In this document: positions 1 through 9,624 of the stretch, in pieces
How positions within the stretch are numbered: the first letter of the stretch is position 1
How the letters are laid out: the number at the start of each line of letters is the position of its first letter
Source of the DNA: Stigmatella erecta
GTDB taxonomy: Bacteria > Myxococcota > Myxococcia > Myxococcales > Myxococcaceae
NCBI RefSeq assembly: GCF_900111745.1
Contig: NZ_FOIJ01000010.1
Coordinates: 186,001-250,000 of the forward strand
Length of the DNA: 64,000 bases
Direction: 5' to 3'
The notes under the pieces: model-generated
What the model was told of the DNA's origin: nothing
Seen by the model: the letters and a program-made list of their open reading frames with translations, nothing else
Database searches by the model: none
Translations under genes and position numbers: made by a program

Positions 1-1775
1 CGCGAGGAGCGCACCTCCAGCGCCCCGCCGTGCGCCAGGGCGATCTGCCGGGCGATGAAGAGCCCCAGCCCCAGCCCGGAGGGCTTCGCGTCCTCCGCCT
101 TCACGCCCCGGCGGAAGGGCTCGAAGATGACGGGGAGGATCTCCGCGGGGATGGGCTCGCCCTGGTTGTGCACCTCCAGCCGCACCTGGGCGCCCTCGTC
201 GTGCAGGCTGACCGTCACCGGCGTGTCCTCCGGGCTGTAGTCGAGCGCGTTCTTCACCAGGTTCCCCAGCAGCTGCGCCAGCCGGTCCCCGTCCCACTCG
301 CCCTGGAACTGGCCGTCGCCCTTGAGCCGCACCTCGCGGTCGGGCCGGGCCACGCGCAGCTCGTCCAGCACGTGGCGGCACAGCGGGCGCAAGTCCCCGG
401 GCCTCCGGGTGATGGGGATGCCCCCGCCCAGCCGCCCCCGCGTGAAGTCCAGCAGCTCGCCGATCATCCGCCCCATCCGCTCGGTGCTGTGGACGATGCG
501 GCCGGCCGTCTTCTGCGCCCGCGCGGACAGGCCCTCCTCGCGCACCAGCGCCCCGGCCGACAGGGAGATGGCGTTGAGCGGGTTGCGCAGGTCATGGCTG
601 ACGATGCCCAGGAAGCGCTCGCGGAACTCCGCCGCCCGCCGCAGCTCGCTCTCGCGGTGCTGGTGCTCCGTCAGGTCCGTGGCCACCACCACCGCGCTGA
701 CGATGCGCTCGCCCATGCGCACGGGCGCCGCCGCGATGCGCATCCACAGATCCTTGCCCGTGCGCGCGTGGCACAGCACCAGCTCGCGCGTGAAGGCCTC
801 ACCCGAGAGGGCGCGCGTGAAGGGCTCGTCTTCGGGGAGGAGGACTTCGCCGGTGTCCGGCGCCCGGCACGCCAGGCGCCGGCCCAGCTCGTGGGGCGCC
901 ACCCCCTGCAGGTCCTCGCCCAGCAGCTCGCGCGCCCGGGCATTGGCGTGCTTGATGTTCCGCGCGTCCCCCACGTACACCGCGTCCGGAATGCTCTGGA
1001 GAATGGCCTCCAGCTTCGCCGCGTTGCGCGCCACCGCGTCCGCCGACCGCTTGCGCTCGGTGAGGTCCACCACCACCGAGCCCATCAGGAAGGTGTGCCC
1101 CCCGGCGTCCTTCACCGGGTAGCAGCTCACCAGCCAGAAGCCCTGCTCGCCGCCCAGGCCCGGCGTCGTGCCCGACATCTCGAGGTCGAGCACGGGCTCC
1201 CCCGTCTCCAGCACCCGCTGGTAGAGCGGCTCGAGGTCGGAGGCCATCTGCGGAACCACCTCGCGCAGGGTTCGCCCGAGGGTCTCCTCCACGGACACGC
1301 CGTTGAAGGCGGCGATGGTGTGGTTGAGGTGCACGAAGCGCAGCTCCGGGCTCACGAAGCACAGCCCCACCGGCGCGGTGGCCAGCATCGTGTCCAGCAG
1401 CACCTGGGATTCGACCTGGACCCGCCGCGCCGTGGCGGCGTCCGCCTCCGACTGGGCCTGCTCCAGCGCCAGGTCCAGGAAGCGGTGGAGCCCCCGCAGC
1501 GCCTGGAAGTCCGCCGTCCCGCCGGTCTCCTCCCACACGTCGAGGATGCACTCCCGGACGAGGCTCAGTCCGGCCCGCAGCGGGCCCGCGTCCATGTCCG
1601 AGAGGCCCGGCAGGGCTTCTTCCGCCGGGGCTGCCGCGGGGGACTCCAGCGCGGCCTGCAACCGGTCCAGCAGTGCCGGGAGGACCTCGAGCAGGCGGGC
1701 CGGCGGGGCCTTGCGCGCGATGCGCCGCAGGAGGTCCTCTCTGCGCGTGGAGAGCAGTTGGGCCAGTCCGTCCAT
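1..1775 (-). CDS. PAS-domain sensor histidine kinase (C-terminus cut by window edge)
   Basis: Reading from ATG 1775 toward position 1, the frame stays open to the window edge, so the last residues are missing. Order: N-terminal region of about 120 residues, two PAS-like domains (about residues 125-250 and 255-375), a HisKA dimerisation domain with H-box GIVSHDLRNPL (His about residue 394), then a HATPase domain reaching the G-box GLGLGLFIARQIALAHGG at the edge. No membrane segment is visible, so it is probably a cytoplasmic sensor. By family it autophosphorylates the His and passes phosphate to a receiver. It starts six bases after the response regulator gene in the same frame, so the two form an operon and probably a cognate pair. 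Signal unknown. Confidence 0.93.
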   Translation of the reverse strand, partial: MDGLAQLLSTRREDLLRRIARKAPPARLLEVLPALLDRLQAALESPAAAPAEEALPGLSDMDAGPLRAGLSLVRECILDVWEETGGTADFQALRGLHRFLDLALEQAQSEADAATARRVQVESQVLLDTMLATAPVGLCFVSPELRFVHLNHTIAAFNGVSVEETLGRTLREVVPQMASDLEPLYQRVLETGEPVLDLEMSGTTPGLGGEQGFWLVSCYPVKDAGGHTFLMGSVVVDLTERKRSADAVARNAAKLEAILQSIPDAVYVGDARNIKHANARARELLGEDLQGVAPHELGRRLACRAPDTGEVLLPEDEPFTRALSGEAFTRELVLCHARTGKDLWMRIAAAPVRMGERIVSAVVVATDLTEHQHRESELRRAAEFRERFLGIVSHDLRNPLNAISLSAGALVREEGLSARAQKTAGRIVHSTERMGRMIGELLDFTRGRLGGGIPITRRPGDLRPLCRHVLDELRVARPDREVRLKGDGQFQGEWDGDRLAQLLGNLVKNALDYSPEDTPVTVSLHDEGAQVRLEVHNQGEPIPAEILPVIFEPFRRGVKAEDAKPSGLGLGLFIARQIALAHGGALEVRSS

Positions 1776-1781
1776 GGCTCT

Positions 1782-2150
1782 TCACTCACCACAGTGCGCG
1801 GCGACCGTGGCGAACAGTTCTCCGATTTCGAACGGCTTCTTGAGGATGCCCTGCGCCCCGGGGAGGGGCTGCCTTCCGCTGGCGGTCACGATGATGACGG
1901 GCAAGGCGTGGAAGGTGGGGTGCTTGCGCAGGTGGCGCAAGAAGTCCTCCCCGCTCATCACCGGCATCATCAGGTCCAGCAGGACGAGGCACGGGGGCGG
2001 CATCTGCTCGATGACCTCCAGCCCCTCCTGGCCGTTGGAGGCCACCGAGATGTCGAACCCCTCGTTCTCGAGAAGCTCGGCCATGGCGGCCCGGATGTCT
2101 TCGTCATCCTCGACAATCAGGATGCTGCCGCGAGAAGTGGGAACGCTCAC
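1782..2150 (-). CDS. single-domain response regulator (CheY-like receiver)
   Basis: A 122-residue protein that is just a receiver domain. It shows the acidic pocket (ILIVEDDED), the phosphoacceptor Asp in LVLLDLMMP (about D59), the Thr of VIIVTAS and the Lys of ILKKPFE. There is no output domain, so it must act by protein contact or as a phosphorelay intermediate. It is the first gene of an operon with the histidine kinase that follows six bases later, and it is divergent from the sigma-54 activator gene. The partner assignment is inferred from adjacency. Confidence 0.93.
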   Translation of the reverse strand: MSVPTSRGSILIVEDDEDIRAAMAELLENEGFDISVASNGQEGLEVIEQMPPPCLVLLDLMMPVMSGEDFLRHLRKHPTFHALPVIIVTASGRQPLPGAQGILKKPFEIGELFATVAAHCGE

Positions 2151-2165
2151 ACCCTGATTCTAGAC

Positions 2166-2217
2166 AGCCCGTGCCGTGGGGAGATTTGGATTACACGGGC
2201 TCTGTCGGATTCCGACA
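2166..2217. promoter_or_regulatory. divergent control region with two inverted repeats
   Basis: The gap between the response-regulator start and the sigma-54 activator holds a perfect palindrome, TGTCGGA-T-TCCGACA (2203-2217). It also holds a second inverted repeat, AGCCCGTG (2166-2173) with CACGGGCT (2194-2201). Both are in a position to be operators for either transcript. No regulator is assigned; function is inference. Confidence 0.4.
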
Positions 2218-2314
2218 ACGCGAGGAGGGGGGGACGCCACCGGTTGCCCTCCGGTACACTGACGGTGACAGGATGGGCGTTCACGGAATGGATGGCTTCT
2301 CGCACGAAGGCAAC

Positions 2315-3907
2315 ATGGCCGACGTCTCCACCCTGGGGGCGGCGGGCCGGGAGCGGGTCCAGGAGCCGCGCTCCCGCCTCGTTCCCGCGCTGACCGTCGC
2401 CTCGCACGCCCTGCCCCACCGGGTGGGGGAGCGTCTGCTGCTGCACCCGGTCCTGCTCGGCAGGGAGGTGGCCGTGTCGCGTAACCTCCCGGACTTCCAG
2501 CGTCCCGGGGCGCCGCTGGGCATGCCCCTGGCGGACCCGTTCCTCAGCCGCAAGCCGCTGGTGTTCTCGCCGGCCCCCGGGGAGGGAGTGCGGCTGGACC
2601 CTGGCGAGGGCAGCAAGGTGATGCTGGGCGGGGAGCTGTTGCAGGGCCCGTGGGCGTTCACCCGGGAGGAGGTGGCCGAGGGCATTGCCCTGGAGCTGGC
2701 CGGACGCGTGGTGCTGGTGCTGCACCTGGCGGACGTGCCGGCCGAGACGGTGGACCCGCTGGGCATGGTGGGCGGGGGCGGGGGCATCCAGCGCGTGCGC
2801 CGCCACATCGAGCAGGTGGCGGACCTCCAGGTCCCCGTGCTGGTGCGGGGCGAGACGGGCTCCGGCAAGGAGCTCATCGCGCGCGCCATCCACCAGCGCA
2901 GCAAGCGGCGGGACCAGGCCTTCGTCAGCGTGAACCTGGGGGCCATTCCGCGCGAGCTGGCGGCGGCCGAGCTGTTCGGGGCCCACAAGGGCGCTTACAC
3001 GGGCTCCACCCGGGACCGGGAGGGGTTCTTCCGCGCGGCGCACGGCGGCACGCTCTTCCTGGACGAGGTGGGCGAGGCGCCCCCCGAGGTGCAGGTGATG
3101 CTGCTCCGGGTGCTGGAGACCGGGGACATCTACCCGGTGGGCGGCCACACGCCGGTGGCCACCGACGTGCGGCTCATCGCGGCGACGGACGCGCAGCTGG
3201 AGGAGCGCATCCAGGATGGGCGCTTCAAGGCGCCGCTGCTGCACCGGCTGTCGGGGTATGATCTCCGGGTGCCCCCGCTGCGCGAGCGCCGCGAGGACAT
3301 CGGGCTCTTGTTCCACCACTTCGCCCGCGAGGTGCTGGAGGAGCTGGGCGAGGTGTGGCGGCTCACGCCGGAGGATGCGTCGGCGGAGCCGTGGCTGCCG
3401 GCGCCGCTGGCCGCCCGGCTGGTGCGCTACGCGTGGCCCGGCAACATCCGGCAGCTGCGCAACCTCTCGCGGCAGCTCATCATCGGCAGCCGGGGACAGC
3501 CGCGCTTGAGGCTGGACCCCCGGCTGGAGCAGGAGCTGGAGGCGGCGCAGGCCTCCCGGCCTGGCCGGCCCGCGGAGGCCGCCGCCGCTCCGCCCGAGCC
3601 GAAGGTGGCCTCGCGGCGCAAGGCCTCGGAGGTCACCGGGCCGGAGCTGCTGGCCGCCCTGCGCGCGTGCGCGTGGGATTTGAAGGCCACGGCCGACCGG
3701 CTGGGGATTCCGCGCTCCTCCATCTACGACTTGATCGACCGGAGCCCGAACCTGCGCACCGCGGGGGACCTCAGCGTGGAGGAGCTCACCCGCTGCTACC
3801 AGGAGTGTGGCGGGGACCTGGAGGCCATGGCCCAGCGGCTCGAGGTGTCCAAGCGCGCGCTGGGCCGCCGCATCAAGGAGCTGGGATTGGTGTCTGAAAA
3901 CACGTGA
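2315..3907 (+). CDS. sigma-54-dependent transcriptional activator with FHA-like N-terminus
   Basis: Enhancer-binding protein that should remodel sigma-54 RNA polymerase by ATP hydrolysis. A degenerate FHA-like N-terminal domain is followed by an AAA+ domain with Walker A GETGSGKEL (about residue 178), the sigma-54 contact loop GAYTGS (canonical GAFTGA, core Thr-Gly kept) and Walker B GGTLFLDEVGE. The C-terminus has two tandem Fis-type helix-turn-helix units (DLKATADRLGIPRSSIYDL and DLEAMAQRLEVSKRALGRR). An FHA input suggests control by phosphothreonine, and a Ser/Thr kinase lies just downstream. ATG 2315 was chosen because GAAGG sits four bases before it; the frame is open back to 2171 with ATGs at 2273 and 2288. 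A sigma-54 promoter lies 144 bases past its stop. Confidence 0.93.
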   Translation: MADVSTLGAAGRERVQEPRSRLVPALTVASHALPHRVGERLLLHPVLLGREVAVSRNLPDFQRPGAPLGMPLADPFLSRKPLVFSPAPGEGVRLDPGEGSKVMLGGELLQGPWAFTREEVAEGIALELAGRVVLVLHLADVPAETVDPLGMVGGGGGIQRVRRHIEQVADLQVPVLVRGETGSGKELIARAIHQRSKRRDQAFVSVNLGAIPRELAAAELFGAHKGAYTGSTRDREGFFRAAHGGTLFLDEVGEAPPEVQVMLLRVLETGDIYPVGGHTPVATDVRLIAATDAQLEERIQDGRFKAPLLHRLSGYDLRVPPLRERREDIGLLFHHFAREVLEELGEVWRLTPEDASAEPWLPAPLAARLVRYAWPGNIRQLRNLSRQLIIGSRGQPRLRLDPRLEQELEAAQASRPGRPAEAAAAPPEPKVASRRKASEVTGPELLAALRACAWDLKATADRLGIPRSSIYDLIDRSPNLRTAGDLSVEELTRCYQECGGDLEAMAQRLEVSKRALGRRIKELGLVSENT

Positions 3908-4050
3908 AACATGAAACCAGGGGAAAAAGGCTGGCATTGACGTGTCGGCGGGACAGGTCCGACGTGTCGAGAAGGGGGGGCCCCCCCTTGTTCAGCACCA
4001 GATAGGACGGTCATGCTGCAAATGGCTGCTGACCTTGTGGGTTCTCCGCC

Positions 4051-4066
4051 TGGCATCGCCGTTGCT
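4051..4066 (+). promoter_or_regulatory. sigma-54 (-24/-12) promoter
   Basis: TGGCATCGCCGTTGCT matches the sigma-54 consensus TGGCACG-N4-TTGCW at all but two positions. The invariant GG (4052-4053) and GC (4064-4065) are exactly ten bases apart. Transcription should start near 4077, about 50 bases before the ATG of the 43-codon gene. A sigma-54 activator gene ends 144 bases upstream. Confidence 0.75.
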
Positions 4067-4126
4067 GATGCGCCAGGGCGGATGGCCCGCGAGGGGTCCA
4101 CCCGGCAGACACTTGGAGACATGCAC

Positions 4127-4258
4127 ATGGCCAACGAGAAAGAGACCCCGAAGAGCTCCACCCCCACGACCCCCACCACGACCGGCAAGGGTGGAGGCTT
4201 CACCACGAGCGCGGGGCCGGGAGGCAAGACCGGGGATGTGCCGGTGGTGCCGAACTAG
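4127..4258 (+). CDS. small Thr/Gly/Pro-rich protein, 43 residues, function unknown
   Basis: Starts MANEKETPKSSTPTTP and ends GKTGDVPVVPN. It is hydrophilic and probably unstructured, with no Cys, membrane segment or signal peptide. ATG 4127 has GGAG eight bases upstream, while the ATG at 4121 is too close to it. A strong sigma-54-type promoter lies about 50 bases before the predicted transcript start-to-ATG interval, which argues that this is a real regulated gene. Its stop overlaps the stop of the convergent kinase gene in a shared CTAG. It could be a peptide precursor or a small regulator; neither is shown by the sequence. Confidence 0.6.
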   Translation: MANEKETPKSSTPTTPTTTGKGGGFTTSAGPGGKTGDVPVVPN

Positions 4259-7200
4259 TCCTTCCCGCCGGACGCCAGGTTGGGGTTCTTTTTCAGTGCC
4301 AGGGAGAGGTCGTCCTGGCTCTGGGCCAGCCACGCTTGCTGCGCGGTGGCGTTGGTTTTCTCCGCAGTCGCCCGTACGCGCCGGAACTGGGCGCGTAACA
4401 GCAGGGCACGGGGCCACCCGGGGCATGAGGAGAGCGCCTCTTCCACCAGGCTGAGGCCTCGTTCCAAGGGGACCGTTGGCGCACGTCCTGCCCGCGCTTC
4501 GAACGTGGCCCAGTCGTACAGCACCGCGGCGAAAGCCAGGCGTGCTTCGGAGGTGTCTCTCGACAACGCCAGCGCCTTCTCGAAGGCGCGCGAGGCTTCG
4601 GCGAAGTCCGGTGGGGCTCCCAGGGCCCGTTGCGACCGCCAGCGGGCTTGAATGCTGTGGAGTTGGCCCAGGTTGAGCCAAGCGCTGGCGTGCTGGGGAT
4701 TGAGGGCCAGGGCTTCGCGCAAGGCCTTCCCGGAGCGCTGTAAGAGGAGGTCCGGAGCCTTGCCTCGTTTCAGCTCCGCGTCCGCCAGCCAGGCCAAGCT
4801 CTCGCCCAGTCCCGCCTGAGCGTCTGCGTCGTCCGGGGATTGCTGGATGGCGTGCTCGAACGTGTCCACTGCGGAGCGAAGGTTGGCGCTGGTGTCTTGC
4901 CCCAGGTCGCGCTGGAAAGCGGCTCGCAGCAGGAAGGCCGAGCCACGGTTGATGTGGCCGTAAACCTGGCGGGGGGCCAACCGGATGGCATCGCTGTACG
5001 CGGCCTGCGCTTCATCGAGGAGGGGGAAGGCATTGCCGCCTTGTTCCCAGCGCTGGTTCGCTTGGGTGAACAGGCTGAATCCCAAGCCGTTGTGGAGGTT
5101 GGGGGCCTGGGAGTTGATGGCGAGTCCCTTGCGGAACAACTCCTGGGCGGTGTCCAGGTAGCGCGAGCCCTCCGCATCGCAGCGATGCATCGAGCCCCAC
5201 AGGTTGTGGATGTTGCCCCCATAGAAGTAGGGCACCCAATGCTGGGGGTTGAGGTCCATGGCCCGCTGGAGCGCCTCCCAGGCTTGCTGGAGCCGCTGCT
5301 CACGTAGCGCCTTCGCCGAGGGGGCCGTCATCGCCCCATCCGCATGCCGGTAGCAGGCCATGCCGAGGTTGATCCACGTGCCTACGGACAGGGGAGAGAT
5401 GCGCGTGGCCCTCTGAAAGGAGTCGATAGCGTTCTGCCAATGGCCCTGGGAGTCCGCTCCGGTGTCATCGTCATGGCCCGCCCAAGCGAAGAAGATGAGG
5501 CCGAGCGCATTGTAGAACTCGACATCCCGCTTCTCCGGCGGAATCCGTTCCAGGGCATGCTGCGCGGCACGAAGTTGCTCACGGGGGTCCATGCCCTTCT
5601 CTTTGAGGACGCGTGCCGAGAAGTAGAGCAGGAGCCCTTCCTCCTGGTGGGCTTCCCAGGAGGTGGGCTGTTGGTGGATCACCTCGCGGGCCGCCGTCAG
5701 TGCCCCCTCCAGGGGCTCCTGGGCCCCCTCGCCGCGGATGATCCGGGCCTCCGCGAACCGGCGGTAGAAGCGCGCTTTCTGGAGCAAGGAGACGGGGGCA
5801 TCGGGCAGGGCCTGAAGCGCACGCGTCACGCTGTCCATGCCGCGCTGGAAGGGCGGCTGCACATCGCCCTGGCCGTACAGCGCCATGAGCATGGCGGTGT
5901 ATTCGAGCTTGGCCATGGCCTGGTGGACCGCGGGCACGCTGCGGGCGATGTCCGCCGCCGCCGCGTAGGCGCCCCGGCCCTCCTCCAGGTCCTTCTTGGC
6001 CTCCTCGCCCTTGCCCTGGTTCCAGTGCTGGGCGGCCCGGGCCTGGAGGATGTCGCCGCGCAGCAGGGGCGCCTCGTAGAACCACGGCAGGCGGTTGCCC
6101 ATCGCGTCCAGCCGCGCCAGGGCATCGTCGAACCGCCCCTCATAGAAGGAGAGCAGCGCCGCCACGTACTCCGTGGAGGGCACGTCCGCGCCCTCGCTCT
6201 GGCGCAGGTACCCGAGGGCCGGGTCGCGGTACTGCCGCTCCACCTCGCGCCGCCGGGCCTCGCGCACGGCCGGGTCTCTCAGCCGCTCGGCCTCCAGCAG
6301 CCCGTCCTGGTACAGGTGCCCCATCACCAGCGCGAGCGCGTACGCGACGCGCGGCTCCCGGTAGCCGCTCTTCCACGCGGCCTCCAGGTGCTGGCGCGCG
6401 GTGGCCTCCTCCCCGAGCGCCAGGGCCCCACGGCCCAGGGCGTAGCGGCCCGGCGCCGCGGCGAGCCCCCCCGCGCGGAGCACCTCCGCCTCCAGCACGC
6501 CGATGTGCCGGCGCAGCTCCTCGCGGTCCGCGCGCGTGTCGTGCAGCGGGGACAGGCCGGAGTAGCGCGCCAGCGCCTCGATGTGCTCCACCTGCTCGGT
6601 GAAGCGCCGCGCCAGGTACTCGCGCCGGGAGGCCTGGCGCTGGGTGTAGAACGCCCAGCCCAGCGCCAGCGCCACCGCCAGGAGCGCCACGGCGGACACG
6701 CTCACCGCCACCCGGTGCTTGAGCGCCTTCTTGCGCAGCCGGTACCCCAGCCCCGTGGGGCGCGCGAGCACCGGCTCGCCGGCCAGGAAGCGCTCCAGGT
6801 CCTCCCCCAGCGCCCGCGCCGAGTCGTAGCGGGCCGAGCGGTCCTTCTCCAGGCACTTGAGGACGATGGCTTCCAGGTCCCTCGGCACGTCCGGATCCAG
6901 CGCGCGCGGTGGGCTGGGCTCCACGAGGGGGATATTGGTGAGCACCTCCAGGCCGTTGGTGCCCGGGATGGCGTGCTGGCCGGTGAGCAGGAAGTAGAGC
7001 GTGGCGCCCAGGCTGTACACGTCCGCGCGCCGGTCCAGCCCGGCCACCTCCCCGCGCGCCTGCTCGGGGGACATGAAGTGCGGGGTGCCCAGCACCGCGC
7101 CCGTGGCGGTGTTGCCCGTCTCGCTCCACTCGCGCGCCAGGCCAAAGTCCATCACGAAGGGCTTGAGCCGCCCATCCTCCATGCGCTCCACGAGGATGTT

Positions 7201-7860
7201 GGAGGGCTTCAGGTCCCGGTGGATGAGGCCCGCGCGGTGCGCGGCGTGCACGCCCTCGGCCGCGTCCCGGAGCACCATGACCTTCTGCTCCACGGTGAGC
7301 TCGGGGGCGAGCTGGCCCAGCGGCTGCCCGGCCACGTACTGCATGGCGATGAAGGGGCGCCCCTCCACCTCGCCCACCTCGAACACCTGGCAGATGCGCT
7401 CGTGGTCCACCCGGGCCTGGGCCCGGGCCTCGGACAGCAGGCGCTGGACGAGCTCCAGGTCATCGCCCCGGACGAACTTGAGGGCCACGTTGCGGCGCAG
7501 CCGCGGATCATACGCGAGGAACACCTGGCCCATGCCCCCCTGGCCCAGGAAGCGCACCCCCTGGTAGCGCTCCCAGTGGGGCATGGGGAAGGGCGGGTCC
7601 ACCTTGTGGCGGTCCTGCAGGGTGAGCGGGGTGCTCAGCGTCTCCGGCTCCCGGGGCCGGGCGCGCGTCACCGTGGGCTCCTGTTCGAGGCCCCGCAGCG
7701 ACGCGAGCGACTGTTCCGAGAGCACGCCCCGCTCCCGGAGCACGAGCAGGGGGCTGAGCCGCCGGTGGCGGGATTCTTCGCGCAGGGCGTCGGCCTCGTC
7801 GCGGGAGATGAGCCCCTCGGTCAAGGCAATGCGCAGTTCCGCCTCGTGCTCTTCGTGCAT
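4255..7860 (-). CDS. membrane-anchored Ser/Thr protein kinase with C-terminal TPR repeats
   Basis: 1201 residues. The Hanks-type kinase domain spans about residues 97-365: glycine loop FLGQGGMGQVFLAYD (about 101-115), catalytic LIHRDLKPSN (about 210), MDFGLAREW (about 236) and SPEQARG in the activation segment. A single membrane helix (VAVSVSAVALLAVALALGW, about 385-405) follows. The remaining 800 residues are alpha-helical with many TPR-like units. The N-terminal 90 residues are a helical region of unclear role. The kinase domain should face the cytoplasm and the TPR region the periplasm. It lies 30 bases after the hypothetical gene at 7891-8535 and is probably co-transcribed. Targets are unknown; the FHA-like activator nearby is a candidate by proximity only. 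Confidence 0.93.
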   Translation of the reverse strand: MHEEHEAELRIALTEGLISRDEADALREESRHRRLSPLLVLRERGVLSEQSLASLRGLEQEPTVTRARPREPETLSTPLTLQDRHKVDPPFPMPHWERYQGVRFLGQGGMGQVFLAYDPRLRRNVALKFVRGDDLELVQRLLSEARAQARVDHERICQVFEVGEVEGRPFIAMQYVAGQPLGQLAPELTVEQKVMVLRDAAEGVHAAHRAGLIHRDLKPSNILVERMEDGRLKPFVMDFGLAREWSETGNTATGAVLGTPHFMSPEQARGEVAGLDRRADVYSLGATLYFLLTGQHAIPGTNGLEVLTNIPLVEPSPPRALDPDVPRDLEAIVLKCLEKDRSARYDSARALGEDLERFLAGEPVLARPTGLGYRLRKKALKHRVAVSVSAVALLAVALALGWAFYTQRQASRREYLARRFTEQVEHIEALARYSGLSPLHDTRADREELRRHIGVLEAEVLRAGGLAAAPGRYALGRGALALGEEATARQHLEAAWKSGYREPRVAYALALVMGHLYQDGLLEAERLRDPAVREARRREVERQYRDPALGYLRQSEGADVPSTEYVAALLSFYEGRFDDALARLDAMGNRLPWFYEAPLLRGDILQARAAQHWNQGKGEEAKKDLEEGRGAYAAAADIARSVPAVHQAMAKLEYTAMLMALYGQGDVQPPFQRGMDSVTRALQALPDAPVSLLQKARFYRRFAEARIIRGEGAQEPLEGALTAAREVIHQQPTSWEAHQEEGLLLYFSARVLKEKGMDPREQLRAAQHALERIPPEKRDVEFYNALGLIFFAWAGHDDDTGADSQGHWQNAIDSFQRATRISPLSVGTWINLGMACYRHADGAMTAPSAKALREQRLQQAWEALQRAMDLNPQHWVPYFYGGNIHNLWGSMHRCDAEGSRYLDTAQELFRKGLAINSQAPNLHNGLGFSLFTQANQRWEQGGNAFPLLDEAQAAYSDAIRLAPRQVYGHINRGSAFLLRAAFQRDLGQDTSANLRSAVDTFEHAIQQSPDDADAQAGLGESLAWLADAELKRGKAPDLLLQRSGKALREALALNPQHASAWLNLGQLHSIQARWRSQRALGAPPDFAEASRAFEKALALSRDTSEARLAFAAVLYDWATFEARAGRAPTVPLERGLSLVEEALSSCPGWPRALLLRAQFRRVRATAEKTNATAQQAWLAQSQDDLSLALKKNPNLASGGKD

Positions 7861-7890
7861 CAGGCCCCGCTCTCCCTGGCTTCCGGGCGA

Positions 7891-8535
7891 TTATGCCCCC
7901 TGGGCATAGCCCGAGCGGGCCACCTGCGCCCACTCTTCCAGACGCGAGGAGTCCTCCTCGGTCCACTCGCCGAGGAACACCTGGATGGTGCCCCCATCCA
8001 GCGCCTCCAGGGAGGCCTCGATGCGGGCCCCCGGCTCCACGCTGAACCCCGGGGCCTGGATGCCCTCGAAGCGCTGCACGGAGAGCGAGGTGACGCGCGC
8101 GTCCGGGAACTCCGCCAGGCACGCGTCGAGCAGCTCCTGCGGGGGGCGGTAGGGCGGCGGGGCCCCCACGTGGACCTGCCAGGGCGCCATGTGCCGCCGC
8201 CGCGTGGTGTCCTTCACCCAGCGCGAGACGGCGCGGCGGTGCGTGGCGCCCACGTTGCCCACGGACTCCGGGCGCCGCATCCCGTCCTGCCCGCGGACGT
8301 GCAACGTATAATGAGGCTGCTCCTCGCCCCACCACAGGCTCATCTCGAACCGGTCCTCCGGGCCGAGCCCCTCGGGCTGGAAGAGCGCCTCCAGGTGGAG
8401 CAGGAACTCCTCCAGCGACAGGCTCACCCGGTGCTCCCGCAAGGCATGCCAGTCCGTGCGCGCGAAGAACAGCACCCGGGCCCGGTAGGCCTGGGGATCC
8501 GTGCGCAGCAATTGGCTCCAGACGTCGGCAATCAT
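7891..8535 (-). CDS. conserved hypothetical protein, 214 residues
   Basis: No family recognised. It is soluble, with no signal peptide or membrane helix, and rich in Trp and charged residues (begins MIADVWSQLLRTDPQAYRAR). Composition and periodicity suggest an alpha/beta fold. It lies immediately upstream of the Ser/Thr kinase gene with a 30-base gap on the same strand, so it may belong to the same signalling unit. Third codon positions are strongly G/C, as in neighbouring genes. Confidence 0.75.
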   Translation of the reverse strand: MIADVWSQLLRTDPQAYRARVLFFARTDWHALREHRVSLSLEEFLLHLEALFQPEGLGPEDRFEMSLWWGEEQPHYTLHVRGQDGMRRPESVGNVGATHRRAVSRWVKDTTRRRHMAPWQVHVGAPPPYRPPQELLDACLAEFPDARVTSLSVQRFEGIQAPGFSVEPGARIEASLEALDGGTIQVFLGEWTEEDSSRLEEWAQVARSGYAQGA

Positions 8536-8688
8536 GGCGGTCCCAGCCTATATCGCCCGGTGGGGGCGCCGGCGCATCGGGAAAACGGCCGCCGGGAGAC
8601 CCGAGGAGCCACGAGATTCACCCGGGCTGGCGGGAATCTCCTGTCCTTCGGGTTTCACGGCCGGGCGCCGTGGGGGCGGGGCGCAGGG

Positions 8689-9620
<932 letters not shown>

Positions 9621-9624
<4 letters not shown>

